60,408 bases of DNA, taken from an uncultured Saprospiraceae bacterium. GTDB taxonomy: Bacteria; Bacteroidota; Bacteroidia; Chitinophagales; Saprospiraceae. Made by a program: the position numbers and the translations under genes. This document shows positions 1-8,102 of the stretch, in pieces. Under the pieces are notes generated by a model. It did not search any database and had not been told where the DNA came from. It worked only from the letters and a program-made list of their open reading frames with translations. Within the stretch, counting starts at the first letter, position 1. Every line of letters begins with the position of its first letter. The stretch covers positions 1 through 60,408 of the forward strand of contig CALDGQ010000096.1 in NCBI GenBank assembly GCA_937941765.1, read 5' to 3'.

Positions 1-1062
1 ACTTCTCATTTGTTGATGAAAGAGGAGCCACGTACGGATCAGGTTGAGCATTTAAGGACTTTGCAATTTGCAGCTAATGACTTGGTCGTATTTATAAATG
101 ACATTCTTGATTTTTCAAAAATTGAAGCGGGTAAATTAAATATTGCGAGCCGACCTTTCAATCCAATAAATACATTTAAAGAAATAGAAGAAAGATTCAA
201 AGTTTTAACCAATGATAAGAATGTCAATTTCTCAATGGAGCTCCACGAAAATGTTCCGGAGAATATCATGGGAGATCCAATTAGATTAAATCAGGTAATG
301 ACCAATTTAATTGGAAATTCTTTTGACAATACAGACGAAGGAAAAATCGATGTAAAAGTTGAAGTCATGCATGAAACTAGTACTGAATCTACTTTTAAAA
401 TCGTTATTGAAGATACTGGGCAAGGCATGTCAAAAGAGCAAATAGATCAGATTTTCAAGCAAATGAAAGCTGGTGAAACTACAGAAGAAAACTTTGAAGG
501 ATACGATACTGCCACTATGGGATTGTTTATTGCAAAACGATTGGTTGAATTGCAAAATGGAAAAATCGAAATGAATTCCTATCAAGGAAAGCAAACGGTT
601 GTAACGGTATATCTACCATTCAAAAATGTGAATGCAAAGTCAACAAAGAAGATGATTTCTCCAGAAATGCTTTCTTCAAGCGGACATCGTATATTGGTAG
701 TTGAAGACAACAAAATCAACCAAATAGTAGTAGCGAAAATGCTGACCAAAATAGGAATGCAAGTCGTTACTGCCAACAATGGTTTGGAAGCTTTAGATGA
801 AATCAAAGTGCAAAACTTTGACCTAATTTTAATGGATATCCAAATGCCTAAAATGGACGGCTATCGTGCAACAGCAGAAATTCGGAAAATGGCCGACCCA
901 ATGAAAAGAGATGTGCCGATTATTGCTTTGACCGCTTCTGCTTTCTTAACCGAAAAAGAAAAGGCAAAATTATTCGGTATGAATGACCACGTTGGAAAAC
1001 CTTTCAGCCCAGAAGATTTAATGGAGAAGATTAAAATGTGCTTGTCTGTTTATCATAAATAA
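1..1062 (+). CDS. Hybrid sensor histidine kinase/response regulator, 3' part
   Basis: The frame is open from base 1, so the 5' end lies outside the window and the phospho-acceptor histidine is not seen. The visible part begins just after the H-box, in the second HisKA helix ending DILDFSKIEAGKL, the usual hybrid-kinase signature. A HATPase_c domain follows, with an N-box (DPIRLNQVMTNLIGNS) and a G1 box (EDTGQGMS). The G2/ATP-lid region is degenerate: TATMGLFIAKRL in place of GTGLGLAI. A C-terminal receiver domain (RILVVEDNKINQ... LMDIQMPKMDG) has its phospho-acceptor Asp encoded at 835-837. It probably signals through a phosphorelay. Convergent with dapB. Confidence 0.9.
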   Translation, partial: TSHLLMKEEPRTDQVEHLRTLQFAANDLVVFINDILDFSKIEAGKLNIASRPFNPINTFKEIEERFKVLTNDKNVNFSMELHENVPENIMGDPIRLNQVMTNLIGNSFDNTDEGKIDVKVEVMHETSTESTFKIVIEDTGQGMSKEQIDQIFKQMKAGETTEENFEGYDTATMGLFIAKRLVELQNGKIEMNSYQGKQTVVTVYLPFKNVNAKSTKKMISPEMLSSSGHRILVVEDNKINQIVVAKMLTKIGMQVVTANNGLEALDEIKVQNFDLILMDIQMPKMDGYRATAEIRKMADPMKRDVPIIALTASAFLTEKEKAKLFGMNDHVGKPFSPEDLMEKIKMCLSVYHK

Positions 1063-1083
1063 AGCGCACAAGCAAAAGAAATA

Positions 1084-1140
1084 ATAATAACAATGGAGTA
1101 CGTGAGGCTTGTGAGCTCGTGTACTCCATTGACATTGTTA
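1084..1140. terminator. Hairpin between convergent genes, probable bidirectional terminator
   Basis: A perfect 11-bp stem, CAATGGAGTAC (1091-1101) with GTACTCCATTG (1121-1131), has a 19-nt loop. AT-rich ATTGTTATT-type sequence lies on both sides. It sits between the hybrid kinase (+) and dapB (-). No clean T-run is present, so termination is an inference. Confidence 0.55.
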
Positions 1141-1152
1141 TTTACATTGTTA

Positions 1153-1869
1153 TTAAAACCCTAACATATCTCGCATTTCAAAAACACCTTTTCGATCTTT
1201 CAACCAAAAAGCAGCTTGCAACGCGCCTTTCGCAAAACCTTCACGAGAATGTGCTGTATGTTTCAATTCTATCGTATCAATAGGAGAAGTGTAGGTAATG
1301 TTATGGGTGCCAGGAACATGATCAATTCTTTTTGAAATAATGGGTAATTCTTTTTCATCCTTTGCCTCCTCGTTTATCCAGCTTGCTTTTTTATCCAACA
1401 TTTGAATAGCACCATTCGCTAAGGTAATTGCGGTGCCACTGGGCTGATCCTTTTTCTCTGTATGATGTATTTCCTCAATAGAGACTTTATAATCGGAATG
1501 TCCGTTCATTCTTTCCGCCAGAAATTTATTGACCTCAAAGAAAATATTGACACCGATACTAAAATTGGAAGCATATAGCATCGCGCTTTGATGGGTTTCG
1601 CATAGCGCCTTTGCATCGTCATATTTATCCAGCCAACCCGTCGTCCCAGAAACTACTGGAATTTGATTTTTGATGCAAAAAACAATGTTTTTAAAGGCAG
1701 CACTAGGTTTACTAAACTCAATAGCAACATCTGCTAATTTAAGTAAGTCAAGACCGTTTTCTAGATCTTCCATCGTCTTGGTTCTTAAAACAACTGTATA
1801 ATCGCGATTATGCGCAATTTTTTCTATGGTTTTACCCATTTTACCATAACCAATTAGGGCAATTTTCAT
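1153..1869 (-). CDS. dapB: 4-hydroxy-tetrahydrodipicolinate reductase
   Basis: NAD(P)H-dependent reduction of hydroxytetrahydrodipicolinate in the lysine/diaminopimelate pathway, cytosolic. The protein has 238 residues, a usual length. An N-terminal Rossmann motif G7-Y-G-K-M-G12 is followed by SGTTGW at 74-79. The catalytic block EIHHTEKKDQPSGTA (about 133-147) contains the paired histidines H135/H136, K140 and the substrate-binding PSGTA. The start at 1869 begins MKIALIGYGKMG, typical of the family. In many Bacteroidota dapB lies beside parA-parB-DUF5683; here that cluster is about 48 kb away in the same window. Confidence 0.96.
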   Translation of the reverse strand: MKIALIGYGKMGKTIEKIAHNRDYTVVLRTKTMEDLENGLDLLKLADVAIEFSKPSAAFKNIVFCIKNQIPVVSGTTGWLDKYDDAKALCETHQSAMLYASNFSIGVNIFFEVNKFLAERMNGHSDYKVSIEEIHHTEKKDQPSGTAITLANGAIQMLDKKASWINEEAKDEKELPIISKRIDHVPGTHNITYTSPIDTIELKHTAHSREGFAKGALQAAFWLKDRKGVFEMRDMLGF

Positions 1870-2215
1870 TTTTTTGAAATTAATTAGTGACTTTATGCTT
1901 TTGCCACGTCACAAATGTGTAGTTTTAGAGCCTTTTGGGTCGCTATCCAAATGAATCACACAAATAAACAACAATCCTTTTATGATTTAATATCCATAAA
2001 GGGATTTTTTTTGTGCCTTTGTAAAACAAATTTATTGAGGTTTTATTCGTAAAGTCGTAAAAATAAGGGAGTTATAACAATTGAATTTAACAATTGTTTT
2101 ATATTTGAATTTTATCACCGTCTAAATCCTTAACCGATTAGACAAACAAACTAACGAAATTGGAGCTTTTTAAAAGTTCTTTTTTCACTATTATTAAATC
2201 AAAACAAGCGAAATT
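1870..2215. other. Intergenic region between divergent dapB and aquaporin
   Basis: 346 bp without a convincing gene. The half near the aquaporin holds the palindromic operator-like site and -7 box listed separately. In the half near dapB I see no clear promoter. The sequence around 1975-2010 carries two related stretches of the form ATCCTTTTATGATTT / ATCCATAAAGGGATT with weak inverted character. Confidence 0.4.
2076..2107 (+). promoter_or_regulatory. Putative aquaporin promoter with overlapping palindromic operator
   Basis: AACAATTG (2076-2083), a 7-nt spacer and CAATTGTT (2091-2098) form a perfect 8-bp inverted repeat, each arm containing CAATTG. It abuts TATATTTG (2100-2107), which matches the Bacteroidota -7 consensus TAnnTTTG. 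A TTG at 2081-2083 lies 16 nt upstream, slightly short for a -33 element. A regulator bound to the palindrome would cover the promoter. Transcription would start near 2112, giving a leader of about 100 nt. Confidence 0.45.
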
Positions 2216-2881
2216 ATGAACAAGTACATCGTTGAATTTATCGGGGCTTTTTTCCTGATTCTAACTATTGTATGTGTTGTTAACGGAAATCCGGCAGACA
2301 ACTATTTACCGCCATTAGCTATTGGGTCTATCTTGATGGTTATGATTTATGCAGGTGGACACATTTCTGGTGCTCATTACAACCCTGCAGTTACCCTTGC
2401 GTGCACTATGAGAGGTGCTTGTACTTGGGCTGATGCTCCAATGTATATGATTGCTCAAGTCCTGGGAGGAGCAGCGGCAGCAGCTCTTGGTTCTTTCTTA
2501 TTCGGAAAATATGGTACTGGTGCAACTGACTTAGGTGCTACTATGGCAAACGGTGCGGTCAACAGTTCTGTATTGAAAGGTTTTGTAGCTGAATTGTTAG
2601 GAACATTCGCATTAGCTTATGTTGTATTAATGACAGCAACTACTAAATCAAATAGTGGTAATTCTCACTATGGATTGGCAATTGGTTTCACAGTATTAGC
2701 TTGTGCTTACGCATTAGGTGGTTTTGGAACTGGTGGTTGTTTCAATCCTGCAGTGGCTGTTGGAACTTTGATAAATGGATTGAATACAGGAATGAATGTA
2801 GGCATCATCGTAGTTGCGAATTTGATCGCAGGTGCTTTGGCTGCTTTGGTTTTCAAAGCAACGTATCACCTAGATGACTAA
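2216..2881 (+). CDS. MIP-family aquaporin-like channel
   Basis: Major intrinsic protein channel of the inner membrane, 221 residues with six hydrophobic segments. Both NPA boxes are intact: HYNPAVTLA (NPA at 56-58) and CFNPAVAVG (NPA at 177-179). In water- and glycerol-conducting MIPs the second NPA is normally followed by Arg, the key ar/R filter residue; here position 180 is Val. Substrate choice may therefore differ from AqpZ or GlpF, and water, glycerol or another small neutral solute are all possible. Single-gene unit with its own promoter and a strong terminator downstream. Confidence 0.9.
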   Translation: MNKYIVEFIGAFFLILTIVCVVNGNPADNYLPPLAIGSILMVMIYAGGHISGAHYNPAVTLACTMRGACTWADAPMYMIAQVLGGAAAAALGSFLFGKYGTGATDLGATMANGAVNSSVLKGFVAELLGTFALAYVVLMTATTKSNSGNSHYGLAIGFTVLACAYALGGFGTGGCFNPAVAVGTLINGLNTGMNVGIIVVANLIAGALAALVFKATYHLDD

Positions 2882-2927
2882 TTAAACACTTAGATTATTA
2901 ATTGATTTATTTCAATTGTAATATACG

Positions 2928-2959
2928 ACCGCTTTCTGTCCAGGGAAGCGGTTTTTTTT
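2928..2959 (+). terminator. Rho-independent terminator of the aquaporin gene
   Basis: ACCGCTT (2928-2934) pairs with AAGCGGT (2946-2952) across an 11-nt loop and runs straight into eight T residues. It lies 47 nt after the aquaporin stop codon. Confidence 0.85.
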
Positions 2960-3044
2960 ATTCGGGCGACTTTAGTCGCCCATATGAAGGGTAAGTTCAA
3001 TTCAAAAATCTTATCTTGCAAACTCAAAATCAACGTTTCAATTC

Positions 3045-3518
3045 ATGAAAAAGACTGCCGTTTTCCCAGGTTCTTTTGACCCAATAACTGTTGGACATTT
3101 AGATCTCATTAAAAGAGCTATTCCATTATTTGACAAAATCATCGTCGCTATTGGTGTCAATAGTCAAAAGAAATATCTATTTCCATTAGAACAAAGAATT
3201 GAATGGCTAGAAAAAGTATTCAAAAAAATGCCAACAGTTCATGTTGATAAATTTGAAGGCTTAACTGCACATTATTGTAAAAAGAAAAAGTCAAAATTCT
3301 TAATTCGTGGTCTTCGAAATGCATCTGATTTTGATTACGAAAAAACAATTTCTCAACTGAATCATATTGTCGGCGATGGAATTGAAACCGTCTTTTTGAT
3401 CAGTGCTCCTGAATATTCGCATATTAGTTCAACGATTGTAAGAGAAATTATCAAAGGTGGTGGAGATGCTAAAAAATTCTTACCAAAAGAAGTCAAAATT
3501 AAATTAAAGGGATTATGA
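3045..3518 (+). CDS. coaD: Phosphopantetheine adenylyltransferase
   Basis: Adenylates 4'-phosphopantetheine to dephospho-CoA, the penultimate step of coenzyme A synthesis, in the cytosol. 157 residues, the normal length. The nucleotidyltransferase motif GSFDPITVGHLDL carries the T15-x-x-H18 signature. RGLRNASDFDYE and the C-terminal ISSTIVRE match the phosphopantetheine and ATP-binding segments of bacterial CoaD. The ATG at 3045 opens directly into the conserved first strand (KKTAVFPGS). No operon partner; a REPIN-like repeat follows. Confidence 0.96.
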   Translation: MKKTAVFPGSFDPITVGHLDLIKRAIPLFDKIIVAIGVNSQKKYLFPLEQRIEWLEKVFKKMPTVHVDKFEGLTAHYCKKKKSKFLIRGLRNASDFDYEKTISQLNHIVGDGIETVFLISAPEYSHISSTIVREIIKGGGDAKKFLPKEVKIKLKGL

Positions 3519-3556
3519 TAATTGATGTATGATTTATGATAGGAACGTTATTGCGT

Positions 3557-3687
3557 CAGACTGTGCGAAAATGCACGAAAGTTGGTTGTCAAACACCGAG
3601 AGGTTAGAAACTTTCGGCTCGCTTTTGTTTAACCGAGCCAAAGGTTTCTAACCTCTTGGCGTTTGTATTCTATTTTCGCACAGTCTG
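3557..3687. repeat. REPIN-like palindromic element, copy 1
   Basis: Perfect 16-bp terminal inverted repeats, CAGACTGTGCGAAAAT (3557-3572) and ATTTTCGCACAGTCTG (3672-3687), enclose a second inverted pair: AGAGGTTAGAAAC at 3599 and GTTTCTAACCTCT ending at 3656. Copies with the same ends and inner arms occur at 12701-12816 and 49221-49351. This copy has a divergent centre. No coding potential. The hairpin may also end coaD transcription. Confidence 0.85.
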
Positions 3688-3817
3688 GCGTGTTCATACG
3701 CTCACATTCTAACGGTCATATCATACATCATAAATCATACATCACGTACCCAAATGTCAAACCGCCTACAATATAATTTTCATTCAACTAATATCTATTC
3801 TTTATAAATACAATTTG

Positions 3818-3825
3818 TAGATTTG
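3818..3825 (+). promoter_or_regulatory. Putative -7 box of pruA
   Basis: TAGATTTG matches the Bacteroidota TAnnTTTG -7 consensus and lies 28 nt before the pruA ATG, implying a leader of about 20 nt. I see no convincing TTTG -33 element at the right distance, so confidence is limited. Confidence 0.4.
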
Positions 3826-3853
3826 CACCCTCACTTAACAAAGAAAATTAATT

Positions 3854-5482
3854 ATGTCAAACGCATATTACGAAGTCCCATATCCGGTCAATGAACCAAT
3901 CTTAAGTTATGCTCCAGGAACCCCTGAGAGAGCGGAAGTAAAAGCTGCCATCAAAAAAATGAAAGCTAAGAAAATGACCATTCCGATGGTGATTGATGGG
4001 AAAAGAGTAACTACCAAAAATAAAGTATCTATTCATCCTCCACATGAAACTAAACATGTACTTGGACATTTTACAAAAGGAGATGGTACACATGTCAAAA
4101 AAGCGATTAAAGCTGCATTAGATGCCAAAGCTGATTGGGAAAATATGCCATGGCAACATCGTGCAGCGATCTTTTTGAAAGCAGCCGATTTATTGTCAGG
4201 TCCATATCGTGCACGTATGAATGCGGCAACGATGCTGGGGCAATCCAAAAATGTCTTTCAAGCAGAAATTGATGCAGTGGCAGAATTTTGTGATTTCCTT
4301 AGATTCAATGTTCAGTTTATGACAGAGATTTATGGAACACAACCAGAAAGTGCACCAGGAATTTGGAATCGTTTGGAGTATCGTCCATTGGAAGGATTTG
4401 TTTTTGCAATTTCTCCTTTTAACTTCACTTCTATTGCGGGTAACCTTTGTTGTGCTCCGGCAATGATGGGAAACACCATCGTATGGAAACCAGCTGAGAC
4501 TCAAATTTATTCTGCGATTGTGATTATGGATATTTTGGAAGAAGCAGGATTGCCACCAGGTGTTGTTAACTTAATTTACGTTGATGGACCGGTTGCTGGA
4601 GATATTATATTCTCACATCAGGATTTTGCTGGGTTGCACTTTACAGGATCAACTGGTGTTTTCAGAAGCCTTTGGAAAACAATAGGAAACAACATTGCTA
4701 AATACAGAAGTTATCCAAGAATAGTAGGAGAGACCGGTGGAAAGGATTTTGTCATTGCTCATCCTTCTGCTGATGCTAAACAAGTAGCGACTGCTTTGAC
4801 TAGAGGCGCATTTGAATTCCAAGGACAAAAATGTTCAGCTGCATCTCGTGCCTATATACCCAAGTCATTGTGGGCAGATGTAAAAAAATATTTACTAGCA
4901 GATTTAAAATCTATAACAACTGGTACCCCTGAGGACTTTTCAAATTTTGTAAATGCAGTAATTGATGAAAATGCTTTTGACAAAATCAGTGGATATATTG
5001 CAAGAGCGAAGAAAAGTAAAGACGCAAAAATCATTGCTGGTGGAGGTTATAAAAAAACTAAAGGTTACTTCATCGAACCAACTGTTATCGAAACCAAAGA
5101 TTTGAAGTACAAGACCATGTGTGAAGAAATTTTTGGACCTGTTTTGACCATCGCAGTTTATAATGACAAGGATTATGAAAAGACTTGTAAGATTTTGGAT
5201 GAAACATCTCCTTACTCATTGACAGGAGCTGTTTTCGCAAAAGATCGCTATGCTATTGAATTAACAAGCAGATTGTTACGAAATGCTGCTGGTAACTTTT
5301 ATATCAATGATAAACCGACCGGCGCAGTTGTTGGACAACAACCATTTGGCGGAGCAAGAGGTTCCGGAACGAATGATAAAGCAGGTTCTGTCCTTAATTT
5401 ATACAGATGGGTTTCACCTAGAACAATTAAAGAGAACTTTGTTCCACCTACAGATTATCGTTACCCGTTTTTGGCAGAGTAA
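3854..5482 (+). CDS. pruA: L-glutamate gamma-semialdehyde dehydrogenase (P5C dehydrogenase)
   Basis: NAD-dependent oxidation of glutamate gamma-semialdehyde to glutamate, the second step of proline (and arginine-derived) catabolism. 542 residues, as expected for a monofunctional ALDH4-type enzyme rather than the PutA fusion. Key features: SPFNFTSIAGN at 187-197 in the cofactor domain, general base E293 in GETGGKDF, and nucleophile C327 in FQGQKCSAASRAY, the characteristic P5CDH active-site block. C-terminal GAVVGQQPFGG also fits. A single gene here, with no proline dehydrogenase beside it. Terminator at 5532. Confidence 0.95.
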   Translation: MSNAYYEVPYPVNEPILSYAPGTPERAEVKAAIKKMKAKKMTIPMVIDGKRVTTKNKVSIHPPHETKHVLGHFTKGDGTHVKKAIKAALDAKADWENMPWQHRAAIFLKAADLLSGPYRARMNAATMLGQSKNVFQAEIDAVAEFCDFLRFNVQFMTEIYGTQPESAPGIWNRLEYRPLEGFVFAISPFNFTSIAGNLCCAPAMMGNTIVWKPAETQIYSAIVIMDILEEAGLPPGVVNLIYVDGPVAGDIIFSHQDFAGLHFTGSTGVFRSLWKTIGNNIAKYRSYPRIVGETGGKDFVIAHPSADAKQVATALTRGAFEFQGQKCSAASRAYIPKSLWADVKKYLLADLKSITTGTPEDFSNFVNAVIDENAFDKISGYIARAKKSKDAKIIAGGGYKKTKGYFIEPTVIETKDLKYKTMCEEIFGPVLTIAVYNDKDYEKTCKILDETSPYSLTGAVFAKDRYAIELTSRLLRNAAGNFYINDKPTGAVVGQQPFGGARGSGTNDKAGSVLNLYRWVSPRTIKENFVPPTDYRYPFLAE

Positions 5483-5531
5483 TGTTTTTTATTTTGAACG
5501 TTAATTTGTAAACTATTATACACGAAATTCT

Positions 5532-5569
5532 TAAAGTCCTGTTATTAAATGACAGGACTTTATTTTTTT
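5532..5569 (+). terminator. Rho-independent terminator of pruA
   Basis: A perfect 11-bp stem, TAAAGTCCTGT (5532-5542) with ACAGGACTTTA (5552-5562), has a 9-nt loop and is followed by seven T residues. It lies 50 nt after the pruA stop. Confidence 0.88.
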
Positions 5570-5684
5570 GTTAGTTTATTTGTTTTTTACCAACGCTTTT
5601 ATAATCAACCCCGTTGTTTCAATAGTGAGACGATATAGAACTAAGCACATTTTACCTTATCAACCTTTTAAAAAAACCAATTTT

Positions 5685-8099
5685 ATGAAAAGAACAATTC
5701 TTTTCTTCTCATTCCTATGTACGGCTATTTTAGTATTTGGCCAAAACAAGTATACCATTAGCGGATATGTAGAAGACATCGATTCTGGTGAAAAATTAAT
5801 TGGCGTAAATGTTTATGATTCCAACAGTAAGTTGGGGACCACGACTAATACTTACGGGTTTTACAGTCTTACCTTGCCCGCCGATTCAATTATTCTTTCT
5901 TACTCTTATGTAGGGTATGCAACAACTGTTAGAGCTGCAGTTTTAGACAAGGATCTCAATATGAATATCAAGTTGGGTTTCTCTGTAGATTTGGAAACAG
6001 TGGAAGTAGTTGCAGAGACATTTGAAAAAATAGAGGAATCTACACAAATGAGTACCGTTGATGTCCCAATTGAACAAATTAAAAAAATTCCAGCGCTTTT
6101 AGGAGAGGTGGATGTTTTGAAAGCACTTCAATTATTACCAGGAGTACAATCCGGTGGTGAAGGTCAAAATGGAGTTTATGTTCGTGGAGGAAGTCCAGAT
6201 CAAAATTTGATTTTATTGGATGGCGTTCCTGTTTATAATGCTTCTCACTTATTCGGTTTCTTTTCTGTTTTTAATGCAGATGCAATCAAAGATGTGAAAT
6301 TGATGAAAGGAGGATTTCCTGCCAGATACGGAGGACGGCTATCTTCTGTTATTGATATCACCATGAAAGAAGGAGATAACAATGACTTTCACGGAACAGG
6401 TTCGATTGGATTGATCTCTTCCAAAATAATGTTGGAAGGTCCTATCAAAAAAGAAACGACCTCATTTGCTGTTTCAGCAAGACGAACTTATTTGGATGTA
6501 ATGGCAAGACCATTGATAAAACGTGGTTTTAAAGAAGAAGGAGTTACTGGAAAATTTGATTTATATTTTTATGATTTAAATGCCAAAATTAACCACAAGT
6601 TTTCGGATAAAGACAGAATTTATTTCAGTATTTACAATGGTCGTGACAAATTTGGTTTCGAAACAACTGAAAAGGATGCAAATGATTTGACTTCTATTGG
6701 ATTGGATCTTTGGTGGGGAAATCTTACTTCTGCTGCCAGATGGAATCATGTCTGGAACAATAAATTATTTAGTAACACGACACTTACATACTCACAATTT
6801 AAGTTTACAACAGGTGCAAATAACTTGTTTGAATACACAGATAGCGGAGGTGAGTTTAATAGAGAAAAGTTTTCATTAAGATATCTTTCTGGGATCGATG
6901 ATATTGCTGGAAAAATTGACTTTGATTTTTTTCCAAGTCCAAAACATTATATCCGTTTTGGAGCCAGTGCTATCAACCACACATTCGAACCTGGAGAATT
7001 TGATATTGATTACGAAATTACCGAAGGACCTGCAACTTTTTCAGTAGATACACTCCTCGGCCAATCACAAGTAAAAGCACAAGAATACGACTTATATGTC
7101 GAAGATGATATGATTATCTCCGAAGCATTTAAGGCAAATATTGGCGTTCATTTATCTGCTTTTAATGTTAAGGATAAATTTTATACTTCTGTTCAGCCAA
7201 GAATTTCTATGCGTTACTTGTTGCCAAATGGAATTGCATTAAAAGGATCTTTCTCTACAATGCAACAATATGTACAACTCTTAACCAATGAAACGATTGG
7301 TTTGCCAACGGATCTTTGGTTGCCTACAACAGCCAGTGTGAAGCCACAATTTGCATGGCAAGCAGCATTAGGTGTTGCCAAGACTTTTGATGACACTTAC
7401 GAAGTTTCATTAGAAGGGTATTATAAAGAAATGAGCAACTTATTATCTTTTAAAGAAGGTGCTAGTTTATTTCAACTAAATGATTGGCAAGAAAGAGTGA
7501 CTCAAGGAAATGGAGAAAGTTATGGGGTAGAATTTTTTGTTCAAAAAAAGAAAGGAAGATTATCAGGATGGATAGGATATACTTTAGCATGGTCCAATCG
7601 ACAATTTGATGATTTAAATTTTGGAAAAAAATACCCATTTACTTACGATAGAAGAAATGATTTTTCAATCGTTGCGAGTTATGAAATCTCAGATAGAATT
7701 TCGATTGCTGGAACATGGGTTTATGGTACTGGAAATGCGATTACTTTAGCCAATTCAGTTTACAACGGATATTATCCTGGGATTGAATCAGGAGGTAATG
7801 TATTTGATGGTCGCTACTTCAGTCAATTGGAATATTACGACAACAGAAATAATTTCAGAATGAAACCATATCACCGTTTTGATATCGGTGTGGAATTCAA
7901 AAAACAGAAAAAACACTGGAAACGAGTATGGACTTTTGGCGTCTACAATGCTTATAGCCGTAAGAATCCATTCTTCATTTATCTAGATTCAAAAAGAGTT
8001 GAGAATCCAGATGGAACATCGGACTATGTGCCTGCATTGCGTCAAGCATCATTGATTCCATTTTTGATTCCTTCATTTAGCTATCGTTTTGAATTTTAA
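5685..8099 (+). CDS. TonB-dependent outer-membrane receptor with CarboxypepD_reg-like domain
   Basis: Active-transport barrel of the outer membrane. The open frame extends upstream to 5568, but the ATG at 5685 opens a clear signal peptide (MKRTILFFSFLCTAILVFGQ) and is chosen. This gives 804 residues. Residues about 23-105 form a carboxypeptidase-regulatory-like beta sandwich (ISGYVEDIDSGEKLIGVNV). Residues about 120-230 are the plug (ALQLLPGVQSGGEG, VYVRGGSPDQNLILLDGVP, FPARYGGRLSSVID). The rest is a beta barrel ending in SYRFEF with the terminal aromatic typical of BAM substrates. The DUF4249 lipoprotein gene starts 3 nt after its stop, so they are co-transcribed. Substrate unknown. Confidence 0.93.
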   Translation: MKRTILFFSFLCTAILVFGQNKYTISGYVEDIDSGEKLIGVNVYDSNSKLGTTTNTYGFYSLTLPADSIILSYSYVGYATTVRAAVLDKDLNMNIKLGFSVDLETVEVVAETFEKIEESTQMSTVDVPIEQIKKIPALLGEVDVLKALQLLPGVQSGGEGQNGVYVRGGSPDQNLILLDGVPVYNASHLFGFFSVFNADAIKDVKLMKGGFPARYGGRLSSVIDITMKEGDNNDFHGTGSIGLISSKIMLEGPIKKETTSFAVSARRTYLDVMARPLIKRGFKEEGVTGKFDLYFYDLNAKINHKFSDKDRIYFSIYNGRDKFGFETTEKDANDLTSIGLDLWWGNLTSAARWNHVWNNKLFSNTTLTYSQFKFTTGANNLFEYTDSGGEFNREKFSLRYLSGIDDIAGKIDFDFFPSPKHYIRFGASAINHTFEPGEFDIDYEITEGPATFSVDTLLGQSQVKAQEYDLYVEDDMIISEAFKANIGVHLSAFNVKDKFYTSVQPRISMRYLLPNGIALKGSFSTMQQYVQLLTNETIGLPTDLWLPTTASVKPQFAWQAALGVAKTFDDTYEVSLEGYYKEMSNLLSFKEGASLFQLNDWQERVTQGNGESYGVEFFVQKKKGRLSGWIGYTLAWSNRQFDDLNFGKKYPFTYDRRNDFSIVASYEISDRISIAGTWVYGTGNAITLANSVYNGYYPGIESGGNVFDGRYFSQLEYYDNRNNFRMKPYHRFDIGVEFKKQKKHWKRVWTFGVYNAYSRKNPFFIYLDSKRVENPDGTSDYVPALRQASLIPFLIPSFSYRFEF

Positions 8100-8102
8100 T
8101 TG

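Noticed and set aside
5568..5684. N-terminal extension of the TonB receptor
   Set aside because: The extension overlaps the pruA terminator T-run and hides the signal peptide that begins at 5685.
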